A stretch of DNA of 64,000 bases from NCBI GenBank assembly GCA_965229625.1, contig CBDDJJ010000001.1, positions 62,001 to 126,000 on the forward strand. Reading direction: 5' to 3'. Below are positions 42,962-51,610 of this stretch, piece by piece (position 1 is the first letter of the stretch; each line of letters starts with the position of its first letter). Source of the DNA: JANQIO01 sp965229625 (lineage in GTDB: Bacteria > Pseudomonadota > Gammaproteobacteria > Pseudomonadales > Halieaceae). The notes beneath the pieces are model-generated. The model did not search any database and was not told the DNA's origin. It saw only the letters and a list, made by a program, of their open reading frames with translations. The position numbers and the translations under genes were made by a program.

Positions 42962-44989
42962 TTAAAAGCTGTAGCGGGCGAAGAGAATGATCTCGCGCCC
43001 GGCCTCGGGCACCTGGTCCCAGGCGCGGGTGTAGAAGTCGTCCTCGATGTTGTTGATGTTGAGGTCGAACTTGAGGCCCGGCAGCGAGGCGGGCTGCCAG
43101 CTTGCGTAAAGGTCGGTGACCGTATAGCCGTCGAAGCCGCTGCCGTCCTCGTTCTCCGGGAAATCGGTGCGACGCTGCGAGGAGGCATCGGTCACCCGCA
43201 CGCCGGCCACCAGCGAGTTCTGCAGAAAACCGTAGCTGAGGTCGGCGATCAGCGTGTCAGCGGGGATGTTGGTCAGGTCCTGGCCCGTGTTGTCGTCCTC
43301 GCCACGGGTCTGGCCATAGGCGAGGCTGAACATCAGCGCGTTGCGCTGGTAGCTGCCCTGTACTTCAAAACCTTCGAGGGTCGCCTGGTCAACGTTGATG
43401 TAGGTGGTTGTGCCGGGGTCTCCGAAAGGTCCGAAGGTCGGGTCGGCGACAATCTGCTCGATAAAATCGTCGACTTCGTTCCGGAACACCGAGGCCTGGA
43501 TGTTGATACGGTCAGCACCCAGTGTGTCGGTGAAATTAAACTGGCCTACCAGCTCAACGTTGGCGGCCTGTTCCGGGTCCAGCTCCGGATTGGGGATGAA
43601 GGTGTTACAGAAGCCCGGGAAAATACAGAAGTGCGTGCCGGTGGTGTACAGCTCTTCTGCTGTCGGGGCGCGGAAAGCCTCGTCGTAGCGTAAAGCCATC
43701 GTGGCCCACTCGGTCGCCGTCCAGACCAGCGCCGCGGAGGTAGAGACGTCATCCTCTGAACGCTCGTCATCCAGGTTGTCGGCTTCGGTGCTGAAATCGT
43801 CATAGCGCACACCGAGGTCGAGTCGCCACCGCTCCGCCAGTGGAATCTCGGCCCGGGCGTAGGCGCTCCATACGTCGGTGGTGGCTTCCGGTGGGGCAGG
43901 GCGGAACACGCCGGAGCGCTCGGCTTCAAATTCTTCCGTGTAGATGTCGGCGCCCAGGGCCAGGTTGGCCCAGCCGAGGTCGCTGACGTTCAGCAGGTTG
44001 ACGCCGTACTCGTCGAGCTGAGTGTTGTCGGCGCGGCCGTCAGAGACGCGGGACTCATCGATGTCGATGCTGTTCCAGTAGGCCAGCACGCGACTGTTGA
44101 TGAATTTGGACTCGGGATTGTAATCCCAGCGCACGCTGGCGTTGACGGTTTCCGAATCCCGGTTGAGGATGAAATTGCTGGTCTCGTTCGGTTGCGCGGT
44201 GCCGTTGGCGGGCACGCTGCCATCGACATCGTTGGCGCGCACATTGAACTGCAGGTCGTGGTGCTCAGCGATGGCCCAGTTCACCTTGGCCAGCACGCCG
44301 TAGTCCTCGGTGGCGGAATCCTGCAGGCTGTCGCCGTTGCCCAGTTCCACGTCGTCACTGTCGCGGTAATAGCCGCTGACCAGCCAGTCCACGCGTTCGG
44401 CGCGGCCGGCGAGGGCCAGGGTCGTGGTGAGCTGTTCGTTATTGCCATTGAAGCCGGTACGCACAAATCCCCCCAGGTCGCGTTCACCCAACATGTCGGT
44501 GGGTTCCAGGGTGTTCTGGGCGATTACGCCGCCCAGGGCGCCGGAGCCCCACAGGCTGCTGGCCGGGCCGCGCAGCGCTTCTACGGTACGCAGCAGTTCC
44601 GGGTCCAGGTAGTAGCTGGGCCGGTGGCCGGATTCGAAGGAGAGGCGGGCGCCGTCAATTGTCTGCAGGACCTTGTTGCCGCCCAGGCCGCGAATGTTGA
44701 CGGTCTGGCTGCCGGCACGGGGGCCACCTTCGACACTAATGTTGGGTTGGAAGCGCAAGACGTCGGCGACGGACTGGCCGGCAATGGATTCAATTTCCAT
44801 GCGGTCCACCACGGCAATGCTGCGGCCGATCTCCGACAGGTCTCGTTCTACCCGGGTAGCGGTTACAACAATGTTTTCCATGACCGGGGCGTCTTCTTCA
44901 GCAGTGGCACCGGGCACGCCGACAAGGGCGGTGACGGAGGCGGCTATGGCACTGGCCAGGCAGGTTCTGGAGAAACGGGTACTGCTCAT
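42962..44989 (-). CDS. TonB-dependent haem receptor
   Basis: A 675-residue outer membrane receptor of the haem/haemoglobin group. Signal peptide to about residue 30, TonB box ENIVVTATR (38-46), then the plug. In the barrel, F439-R-A-P442, H453 and N467-P-E-L470 form the FRAP...His...NPxL pattern that marks haem receptors. The protein ends 'REIILFARYSF' with the terminal Phe of outer membrane barrels. It imports haem into the periplasm for HmuT. It is divergent from hmuT, with a Fur-like box between, and followed by hutX and hutZ. Confidence 0.92.
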   Translation of the reverse strand: MSSTRFSRTCLASAIAASVTALVGVPGATAEEDAPVMENIVVTATRVERDLSEIGRSIAVVDRMEIESIAGQSVADVLRFQPNISVEGGPRAGSQTVNIRGLGGNKVLQTIDGARLSFESGHRPSYYLDPELLRTVEALRGPASSLWGSGALGGVIAQNTLEPTDMLGERDLGGFVRTGFNGNNEQLTTTLALAGRAERVDWLVSGYYRDSDDVELGNGDSLQDSATEDYGVLAKVNWAIAEHHDLQFNVRANDVDGSVPANGTAQPNETSNFILNRDSETVNASVRWDYNPESKFINSRVLAYWNSIDIDESRVSDGRADNTQLDEYGVNLLNVSDLGWANLALGADIYTEEFEAERSGVFRPAPPEATTDVWSAYARAEIPLAERWRLDLGVRYDDFSTEADNLDDERSEDDVSTSAALVWTATEWATMALRYDEAFRAPTAEELYTTGTHFCIFPGFCNTFIPNPELDPEQAANVELVGQFNFTDTLGADRINIQASVFRNEVDDFIEQIVADPTFGPFGDPGTTTYINVDQATLEGFEVQGSYQRNALMFSLAYGQTRGEDDNTGQDLTNIPADTLIADLSYGFLQNSLVAGVRVTDASSQRRTDFPENEDGSGFDGYTVTDLYASWQPASLPGLKFDLNINNIEDDFYTRAWDQVPEAGREIILFARYSF

Positions 44990-45095
44990 TCTCTTGTCCT
45001 TTAGGTTGTCCTGTGGGGGGTCCCAGGGGTGAGCGACCAGGCTTTCGCCGGTCGACGAATGGTGGATAAGCTAGCAACGTTTTTTACGAATGTAA

Positions 45096-45123
45096 ATAAG
45101 AATGATTCGCATTGCGATTATCG
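45096..45123. promoter_or_regulatory. Fur-like box between haem receptor and hmuT
   Basis: The AT-rich stretch around AATGATTCGCATT (45102-45114), flanked by AATAAG and GCGATTATC, resembles overlapping Fur hexamers. It lies about 45-70 bases before hmuT and 107-134 bases before the receptor. Fur repression under iron excess is the expected control of both transcripts. Confidence 0.6.
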
Positions 45124-45166
45124 TAAAGAAAAACTACACTCACGCAAAGCCTGTAGGAGAGCTGTC

Positions 45167-46033
45167 ATGCTGAAACGATTTGTGCCTGCCCTGATGCTTG
45201 TTGCACTCTGCGCCCAGGGCGCCGATCCGGCGGCTATACCGCAGCGCCTGGTAAGCACCGACGCCGCAGCAACGGAGATACTGCTGCTGCTGGGCGCCGC
45301 TGAGCGGCTGGTGGCCGTCGACTCCTCCAGCGAGCCGCCCGCGGGCCGCGAGCTGCCGCGCCTGGGCTACCACCGGGCGCTGTCCGCAGAGGGATTGATT
45401 GCACTGGCACCGGACCTGGTGATCGGTTCCCAGCACATGGGTCCGCCGCATGTGCTGGATAGCCTCGCGCGCGCCGACATCCCGGTCCTGAAACTGCATA
45501 GCCCCGACACGCTGGAAGGGCTGATCAGCAACATAAACACAATCGCCGAAGCGACCGGCAGCGGCGGGGGTGAAGTACTCGCAGGGCGCCTGCGTGAGGA
45601 TGGCGAGGCGCTGGATGCGGGCGCACTGCGCGGCAAGCAGGCGGCTTTCCTGCTGCGGGCAGAGGTCGGCAAGCTGCGCCTGGCGGGTTCCGGCACCGCC
45701 GGCGCCGGGTTTGTGGGCCTGCTGGGTGCAGACAATGTGGCCGAGCACGCCAATTACCGCTCTATCACACCCGAGGCCTTACTGGCCCTGTCGCCGGACC
45801 TGTTGATTCTTGCCGATACAGATAGCGTGGGGAGTGATGATTTTCTCGCCCGATACCCGGTCCTGCGCTTCAGCCCCGCTGTACGGGCCGGCCAACTGTT
45901 TGCTGTGGATGCCAGTACCCTGGTCGCCGGCATCAGCGTGGCCGCCGTGGCGGAGGCGACGCGTATCCAGGACTCATCGTCCGCCAGCCTCGCCAACCAG
46001 GCGCTGGAAGCTGGCGCGTCCCGGGCGCCCTGA
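45167..46033 (+). CDS. hmuT: Periplasmic haem-binding protein HmuT
   Basis: A 288-residue solute-binding protein of the haem ABC system. ATG 45167 follows AGGAG and gives a signal peptide (MLKRFVPALMLVALCAQG). 'QRLVSTDAAATEILLLLGAAERLVAVD' (about 27-53) and 'LPRLGYHRALSAEGLIALAPDLVIGSQ' (about 66-92) are characteristic; the Tyr/His of LGYHR is a likely haem ligand site. It takes haem from the receptor to HmuUV. The longer frame from 45029 would put the Fur box inside the gene and is rejected. Confidence 0.92.
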   Translation: MLKRFVPALMLVALCAQGADPAAIPQRLVSTDAAATEILLLLGAAERLVAVDSSSEPPAGRELPRLGYHRALSAEGLIALAPDLVIGSQHMGPPHVLDSLARADIPVLKLHSPDTLEGLISNINTIAEATGSGGGEVLAGRLREDGEALDAGALRGKQAAFLLRAEVGKLRLAGSGTAGAGFVGLLGADNVAEHANYRSITPEALLALSPDLLILADTDSVGSDDFLARYPVLRFSPAVRAGQLFAVDASTLVAGISVAAVAEATRIQDSSSASLANQALEAGASRAP

Positions 46034-46056
46034 GCGACCTGTAGCCGGTGAGGACC

Positions 46057-47079
46057 ATGGTGCGCATTCCGCTCGGCACCAGCGCCACGGCGCTGGGCCT
46101 GTTGCTGGTGTTTGGCTGCCTGGCGTCCATGGCAGCGGGCGCCCTGTCGCTGCCACTGTGGGACAGCCTGCTGGCAGTGATGGACAACCTGTTGGGCAGC
46201 AGCCGCAGCGGGCTTGCCGACTACGAGCAGGCCGTGGTCTGGGAGCTGCGCCTGCCGCGCACACTATTGGCGGTGCTTGTCGGTGCCATGCTGGCCCAGT
46301 CCGGGGCGGCCATGCAGGGGCTGTTTCGCAACCCCCTGGCAGACCCGGGCATTATCGGCGTTTCTTCGGGTGCGGCGGTGGGCGCGGTGCTGGCTATATA
46401 CTTCTCTCCCGTATCCGCCAGCTGGTGGACGGTACCGCTGGCATCCTTCGCAGCCGGTTTCGCCTGCAGTCTGTTTATCTATCGCCTCGCAAAAGCCAGC
46501 CTGGGAACCTCGGTTCTGGTGCTGCTGCTGGCCGGCATTGCCATTTCTGCCCTGGCCGGTAGCCTCATTGGCCTCATCAGTTACATCGCCGATGACAGCC
46601 GACTGAGGGATCTCACCCTCTGGCAAATGGGCTCCCTGGCGGCGGCCGACGGTACCCGGGTCTGGTTGGCCCTGGTGGTCGCTGTGGGCATTGCCATCCG
46701 CTTTCAGCAGCGCGCCTCGGCGCTGAATGCGCTGCTGCTCGGTGAGGCCGAGGCGCGACACCTCGGTATTGATGTCGAGCGGCTCAAGCGTGAACTGATC
46801 ATACTGGTGGCGCTGGGCGTGGGGCTCGCTGTCGCCTGCGCCGGCGTTATCGGTTTTGTCGGCCTGGTGGTGCCGCACATGGTGCGCAGTCTCAACGGCC
46901 CGGACCATCGCAGCCTGCTGCCGCTGGCCGGGCTGGGCGGTGCCCTGTTGTTGTTGCTCGCTGATATTGCCTCCCGCATGGTCATCCAGCCGGCCGAACT
47001 GCCGGTGGGGCTGGTGACCGCCCTGCTGGGCGCACCTTTCTTCATCCTGTTGTTGCTGCAACAGAAGGAGCGCGGCTAG
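46057..47079 (+). CDS. hmuU: Haem ABC transporter permease HmuU
   Basis: A 340-residue BtuC/FecCD-type permease with about ten membrane segments. 'LRLPRTLLAVLVGAMLAQSGAAMQGLFRNPLADPGIIGVSSGAA' (about 67-110) is the family core, and 'GVIGFVGLVVPHMVR' (about 269-283) the coupling region. ATG 46057 with GTGAGG close upstream is taken; GTG 46048 is an alternative. It lies 23 bases after hmuT, and its TAG stop directly abuts the hmuV ATG. It forms the haem channel with HmuV. Confidence 0.93.
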   Translation: MVRIPLGTSATALGLLLVFGCLASMAAGALSLPLWDSLLAVMDNLLGSSRSGLADYEQAVVWELRLPRTLLAVLVGAMLAQSGAAMQGLFRNPLADPGIIGVSSGAAVGAVLAIYFSPVSASWWTVPLASFAAGFACSLFIYRLAKASLGTSVLVLLLAGIAISALAGSLIGLISYIADDSRLRDLTLWQMGSLAAADGTRVWLALVVAVGIAIRFQQRASALNALLLGEAEARHLGIDVERLKRELIILVALGVGLAVACAGVIGFVGLVVPHMVRSLNGPDHRSLLPLAGLGGALLLLLADIASRMVIQPAELPVGLVTALLGAPFFILLLLQQKERG

Positions 47080-47835
47080 ATGTTGCACCTGGACGGGATC
47101 GAACTGCAGCATGGTGATTTCTCGCTGCGCGTTGATACCTGGCAGGCGCGAGCCGGTGAGTTTCACGCCCTACTCGGGCGCAATGGTGCCGGCAAGTCCA
47201 CGCTGCTGCGCCTGATTGCCGGGGAACTCGGTTACCGCGGTCGCGCCAGCCTGCACGGCACCGAGTTGAGTGCCTGGGATTCCCGGCAACGTGCACGCCA
47301 TCTCGCCGTTCTACCCCAGAGCAGCCAGCTCAATTTTGGCTTCAGCGCTGAGGAAGTCGTGTCACTCGGGGCGACACCCCTGCAGCTCGCCTGGCGAGAG
47401 CAGGCGCTTGCTGTTCGGCGCGTGATGGAACTCGCCCAGTGTGACTCCCTGATGGGACAGGCCTACCCGCGGCTGTCGGGCGGTGAAAAACAGCGGGTGC
47501 ACCTGGCGCGCTGTCTGCTGCAGCTGAGCCAGGCAGAACAGTCGCCGCTGCTGTTGCTGGACGAGCCGACGTCGGCCCAGGATCTCGGCCAACAGCACAC
47601 CCTGTTACAGCGTGTGCGCGAGCTCTGCGAACAGCAACGCTACGGCGTGGTTGCCGTGTTGCACGACCTGAACCAGGCGCTGCGCTACGCCCATCGCGCC
47701 AGCCTGCTCGACGCCGGCCGCCTGGCGGGCGAGGGTACCCCGGAGAGCCTGCTGACACCGGAACGGGTGCAGCTGTACTGGGGTTATCCCGCGGAACGGG
47801 TCGTCAACCAACATGGCGAGGCGGTGCTGGTTTAG
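47080..47835 (+). CDS. hmuV: Haem ABC transporter ATPase HmuV
   Basis: A 251-residue ABC ATPase. Walker A GRNGAGKST (33-41), Q-loop in LPQSSQ, ABC signature LSGGE (132-136), Walker B LLLLDEP with D161-E162, and the H-loop in 'AVLHDLNQAL'. It powers haem import through HmuU. It begins directly after the hmuU stop and is the last gene of the hmu transcript, 14 bases before the convergent Lrp gene. Confidence 0.95.
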   Translation: MLHLDGIELQHGDFSLRVDTWQARAGEFHALLGRNGAGKSTLLRLIAGELGYRGRASLHGTELSAWDSRQRARHLAVLPQSSQLNFGFSAEEVVSLGATPLQLAWREQALAVRRVMELAQCDSLMGQAYPRLSGGEKQRVHLARCLLQLSQAEQSPLLLLDEPTSAQDLGQQHTLLQRVRELCEQQRYGVVAVLHDLNQALRYAHRASLLDAGRLAGEGTPESLLTPERVQLYWGYPAERVVNQHGEAVLV

Positions 47836-47849
47836 TTCCACCTGCGTGC

Positions 47850-48317
47850 TCAGGCGTCGCGCACCGGCAGTACCTGGGAGTGCTTGATCTCCTTCAGGCT
47901 GAAGTTCGACTCGATGCTCTCAACCCCCGGAAATTTCAGAATCCGCTGCATGGACAACTCCGAGAAGTGGTCCATGCTGTAGGCCACCACCTTCAGCAGG
48001 AAGTCATGGCTGCCACTCATGGCGTGGCACTCGACGATGTGCTCTTCCGCCTCGACGGCGGCCAGGAACCCGGCCTGGCGCTCGTCGTCGTGCTGGCCCA
48101 GCGACACCTGCACGAACGCGGTGACCTGGAGCCCCAGTGCGCGCTGGTCCAGCCGGGCGTTGTAGCTGCTGACCACGCCACTGCTTTCCAGCTGGCGAAC
48201 CCGCCGGAAGCAGGGTGATTCAGACAAACCGACCCGTTCGGCCAACTCGACGTTGGAAATGCGTCCATCGGCCTGCAGGATGCGCAGGATGTTGCGCTCG
48301 GCGCGGTCAAATGGCAT
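47850..48317 (-). CDS. Lrp/AsnC family regulator
   Basis: A 155-residue Lrp-type regulator. N-terminal helix-turn-helix 'ILRILQADGRISNVELAERVGLSESPCFRRVRQLESSG' (about 10-47), then the RAM/AsnC effector domain with 'DHFSELSMQRILKFPGVESIESNFSLKEIKHS'. Divergent from 4-hydroxyphenylpyruvate dioxygenase, so it probably controls that gene in response to tyrosine, phenylalanine or another amino acid. The 177-base gap contains a possible dyad at 48367. Confidence 0.93.
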   Translation of the reverse strand: MPFDRAERNILRILQADGRISNVELAERVGLSESPCFRRVRQLESSGVVSSYNARLDQRALGLQVTAFVQVSLGQHDDERQAGFLAAVEAEEHIVECHAMSGSHDFLLKVVAYSMDHFSELSMQRILKFPGVESIESNFSLKEIKHSQVLPVRDA

Positions 48318-48366
48318 GGAAGAAACCTCCGAATATGGGCTATTACGCGGTGGAATGCCCCTGACT

Positions 48367-48383
48367 ACCGGCAGTATACCGGT
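48367..48383. promoter_or_regulatory. Possible Lrp dyad
   Basis: ACCGG (48367-48371) and CCGGT (48379-48383) form an inverted repeat around seven bases, within the Lrp-hppD gap. Position fits an operator, but the arms are short and GC-rich sequence gives such dyads by chance. Confidence 0.3.
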
Positions 48384-48494
48384 GAATTAGGAGAAAAACG
48401 CCCTGGATCAAGGCGTATAGTGTTAAGTAATTGAAGCTCGCTGCCGTCGCAGCGCGCCGCACTTTTTCGTACCTTGCGCGGGAGGACAAGACAC

Positions 48495-49580
48495 ATGGCA
48501 GACCTGTTTGAAAACCCCATGGGCCTGGATGGCTTCGAATTTGTCGAGTACGCGGCGCCGGAACGCGGCGTGCTGGAACCGGTGTTCGAGCAGATGGGCT
48601 TTACCCTGGTAGCGAAACACCGCTCCAAGGACGTGGACCTGTGGCGCCAGGGTGATATCAACTTCATCATCAATTACACCAAGGACTCGCCGGCCTACTT
48701 CTACGCTGAGGAGCACGGCCCGTCGGCCTGTGGCATGGCGTTCCGCGTGAAAGATGCCGGTGCGGCCTACGCGCGCGCCCTGGAACTGGGTGCACAGCCG
48801 ATCGACATCCCCTGCGGCCCCATGGAACTGAAGCTGCCGGCCATCCGTGGCATTGGTGGCGCCATCCTGTACCTGATCGACCGTTACGAAGAGGGTGTCT
48901 CCATTTATGACATCGACTTCGAGTGGCTGGACGGCGTCGAGCGCCGGCCCGAGGGCTGCGGCTTCAAGGTGATCGATCACCTGACCCATAACGTGTACCG
49001 CGGCCGCATGGACTACTGGGCCAAGTATTACGAGAAGCTCTTCAATTTCCGGGAGATTCGCTACTTCGATATCAAGGGCGAGTACACCGGCCTGCAGTCC
49101 CGCGCCATGACGGCTCCTGACGGCAAAATCCGCATCCCCCTCAACGAGGAGTCCGGCAAGGGAGAAGGCCAGATCGAGGAATACCTGATGGCCTACAACG
49201 GCGAAGGTATCCAGCACATCGCTTTTGCCTGTGATGACCTGCTGGTCTGCCTCGATCGGCTGATCGAACGTGGCGTGCCGCTGATGACCGCGCCGCCGGA
49301 GACGTACTACGAGATGCTGGACGAGCGCCTGCCGGGCCACGGCGAGCCGGTAGACGAACTCAAGCAGCGCGGCATCCTGCTCGACGGGACCACCGAGGAT
49401 GGCCACCAGCGCCTGCTGCTGCAGATTTTCTCGGAGACCCGCATCGGCCCAATTTTCTTCGAGTTCATCCAGCGCAAGGGCGATGAGGGTTTTGGCGAGG
49501 GCAACTTCCAGGCCCTGTTCGAATCCATGGAGCGCGACCAGATTCGTCGCGGCAAGCTCTCTGCTGACGACGCCGCCTGA
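48495..49580 (+). CDS. hppD: 4-hydroxyphenylpyruvate dioxygenase
   Basis: A 361-residue iron(II) dioxygenase converting 4-hydroxyphenylpyruvate to homogentisate in tyrosine breakdown. ATG 48495 follows GGAGG. The metal ligands are H162 (VIDHLTHNV), H241 (GIQHIAF) and E323 (FFEFIQRKG), at the spacing known for Pseudomonas HPPD. 'GFGEGNFQALFESMERDQIRRG' closes the active site. Homogentisate dioxygenase is not in the window. Divergent Lrp is the likely regulator. Confidence 0.96.
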   Translation: MADLFENPMGLDGFEFVEYAAPERGVLEPVFEQMGFTLVAKHRSKDVDLWRQGDINFIINYTKDSPAYFYAEEHGPSACGMAFRVKDAGAAYARALELGAQPIDIPCGPMELKLPAIRGIGGAILYLIDRYEEGVSIYDIDFEWLDGVERRPEGCGFKVIDHLTHNVYRGRMDYWAKYYEKLFNFREIRYFDIKGEYTGLQSRAMTAPDGKIRIPLNEESGKGEGQIEEYLMAYNGEGIQHIAFACDDLLVCLDRLIERGVPLMTAPPETYYEMLDERLPGHGEPVDELKQRGILLDGTTEDGHQRLLLQIFSETRIGPIFFEFIQRKGDEGFGEGNFQALFESMERDQIRRGKLSADDAA

Positions 49581-49588
49581 GGCCTGTT

Positions 49589-49613
49589 CGGCGGTGCCAC
49601 CCTGGCACCGCCG
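49589..49613. terminator. Strong hairpin between convergent hppD and membrane protein
   Basis: An 11-bp stem (arms CGGCGGTGCCA / TGGCACCGCCG) with loop CCC lies just after the hppD stop and before the end of the convergent gene. It lacks a U run but is the most stable hairpin in this gap. Confidence 0.5.
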
Positions 49614-49632
49614 CTACGCTTAAACCTGCGGC

Positions 49633-50469
49633 TCAGTCTTCGCAGCTGAAATCTCGAAGGTCGGCAAAGTCGCGGGCATTGCGGATTTGCTCAATGCTCT
49701 TGGTCGGCTTCTGGATACCGTCGATCAGCCCCTCGGCCAGATCACTGGAACCGATTTCTATTACGCCGCGTTTTATCTCGAGGTTTCTGCAGGACGGACC
49801 GGTGCGGCGGATATCGATACCGGCGCGAATCAGGCTGACGATCACCGCCTTGTAATCATTCAGGTCTACTTCCGGGCCGTACCACACGGCGTTGGTGGCA
49901 TCTTCGGCCTGGTTTTGCTGGGCGATCATGTTGTTCACGGTGAAGCCGATTTCCTTCAGCGCATTGCGCAGGGCCGGTGAATCGATTTCCTTGTTGTAAT
50001 ACCACAGCGTGGTATCCAACCTGTCCGACGGCGGGCGCGCCTCTATCAACTCACCCCGGTACTTGTTGGCTGCGAGGATTTCGCCGCGTACCAGTTCGGA
50101 CGTTGACAGTTCTTCCAGCGGCTTACCCGCCCGGGCTTCGGTAAGGCCAAAGTCGCCAAGGATCTTCGGTTGGGAGAGCAGGATGTCCGTCAGGTAGGAG
50201 GAGGTTTTCAACGAGGCGACGGAGGTGTTGTCCACCAGCACCAGGAGCTGCGTCCGCTGTTCCCTGGCCAGCTGTGAATCGTTGTCTGCATCGATCGCAT
50301 CCGCCGCCTGGAAGAAGCCCAGTGCCAATACCAGCACGATAAAGAGCGGGGCGATGTATTTGAAGTGGGAGGTATTCCTGTCCACAAACAGACCGAGAAT
50401 GGCCAGCAGTGAACCGAGGCCGGTAATCAGGTAGCCCATGAAATTGGGGATATTGGAAGCCAGTTCCAT
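49633..50469 (-). CDS. Membrane-anchored protein of unknown function
   Basis: A 278-residue protein I do not recognise; the ATG at 50469 is preferred since the first membrane segment starts soon after (an upstream start at 50520 would add 17 charged residues). Two hydrophobic segments (about 11-30 and 37-56) are followed by a soluble domain with a Leu-rich helical part, 'TLWYYNKEIDSPALRNALKEIGFTVNNM' and 'NDYKAVIVSLIRAGIDIRRTGPSCRNLEIKRGVIEIGSS'. The alternating strand/helix pattern suggests a small alpha/beta domain. It stands alone. Confidence 0.7.
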   Translation of the reverse strand: MELASNIPNFMGYLITGLGSLLAILGLFVDRNTSHFKYIAPLFIVLVLALGFFQAADAIDADNDSQLAREQRTQLLVLVDNTSVASLKTSSYLTDILLSQPKILGDFGLTEARAGKPLEELSTSELVRGEILAANKYRGELIEARPPSDRLDTTLWYYNKEIDSPALRNALKEIGFTVNNMIAQQNQAEDATNAVWYGPEVDLNDYKAVIVSLIRAGIDIRRTGPSCRNLEIKRGVIEIGSSDLAEGLIDGIQKPTKSIEQIRNARDFADLRDFSCED

Positions 50470-50658
50470 CTTTGCCTGTCCTCGCTGCGGGCGTGCCCGG
50501 CAGTCGTCCTGGATGTCCAAGGAATTAGATCGTGAACAGGCAATCGATACAAATACCCTGCGAAGCGCCAGCCAGTGCCCTGCCGCGGGCTGATCTCACC
50601 GGAATGGGCGGTGCCCGTATCCAGTGGGCTCAGGCAGTCGTCATGAAGAGCAGCGACG

Positions 50659-51606
50659 TTATGCAGCCACGATACCTGCGTCGGGTCCGGAGACGCTGTC
50701 CATCACACGGCTGCGCTCCAGGCTGGCGCTCAACTGGGTCTGCATGACCTGCATCAGGTACTCCAGCGTGCGGAGCTCGGGATAGTCCGGGCGTATCAGG
50801 CAGGCCAGTTGGCGATGCGGTCCCGGGTTCTCGAGCTGTAGCGCCACCAGGTCCGGGTCTTCTGCCGCCAGCACAGCCAGTGCCGTTTCCGGAAGCAGCG
50901 TGCAACCGAGCCCGCTGCGCACGCAGGCGATTAGCGTGTGCATGCTGGCGGCGCTGAAGGTCGAGGAAGCACTGCCACTCAGGCCTGCGGCCGCCAGGGC
51001 GTGTTCCCGATGACAGGCCTCAGGGTTTAGCAACATCAGGTTGGCGGCCACCAGGTCGGCGCGGGTGATCACCGGCTTGCTGGCCAGGGCATCGTCACGG
51101 CGGGCTACCACAACGAACTTCTCTTCCCAGAAGGGGAAGCTCAACAGGCCCGGATGTTTGTTTGGCAGTGCCACCACGGCGCTGTCGAGGAAACCTCGCC
51201 GCACCTGCTGCATCAGGAAGCGGGTCTCGCCCTCGGTGAACGACAGAGTCAGCGGGCAGTTCTCCCGGTCCAGGGTCAGCAATAGTTGGGTAGCTACCGA
51301 CTCGCAGGTGCCGTCGGCGAAGCCTACCCGCACGCGCTGCCTGGCAGCCAGTGGCTGGGCCAGGCCGTTGAGATCATCCAGCGCGCGCTGTACGCAGCGT
51401 GCCTTGTCCACCAACTGCTGCCCTCGTGCTGTAATGCCGACCTGCTGTCGGTCTCGCGTAAACACCTGGAAGCCGACCTGCTGTTCCAGCGCGTTGATTG
51501 CGCTGGACAAGGCGGCGGTTGTAACTGCGCAGGCGTCAGCCGCCCTGGCGACGTTCCGGCTCTGCTCGACAGCCAGCAGGTAGTTGATCTGTTTGAGCGA
51601 GATCAT
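50659..51606 (-). CDS. LysR family regulator
   Basis: A 315-residue LysR regulator: 'VARAADACAVTTAALSSAINALEQQVGFQVF' (about 19-49) is the winged helix, and the effector domain begins 'RQRVRVGFADG'. OxyR-like in its general pattern, with Cys residues in the effector domain, but redox sensing is not shown. It lies directly downstream of the amidohydrolase on the same strand (five bases), so it is read through from that unit and may control the amidohydrolase-porin genes. Confidence 0.9.
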   Translation of the reverse strand: MISLKQINYLLAVEQSRNVARAADACAVTTAALSSAINALEQQVGFQVFTRDRQQVGITARGQQLVDKARCVQRALDDLNGLAQPLAARQRVRVGFADGTCESVATQLLLTLDRENCPLTLSFTEGETRFLMQQVRRGFLDSAVVALPNKHPGLLSFPFWEEKFVVVARRDDALASKPVITRADLVAANLMLLNPEACHREHALAAAGLSGSASSTFSAASMHTLIACVRSGLGCTLLPETALAVLAAEDPDLVALQLENPGPHRQLACLIRPDYPELRTLEYLMQVMQTQLSASLERSRVMDSVSGPDAGIVAA

Positions 51607-51610
51607 TCGG

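Noticed and set aside
45029..45166. Upstream extension of hmuT
   Set aside because: It would place the Fur-like box inside the coding region and precede the signal peptide with 46 extra residues.
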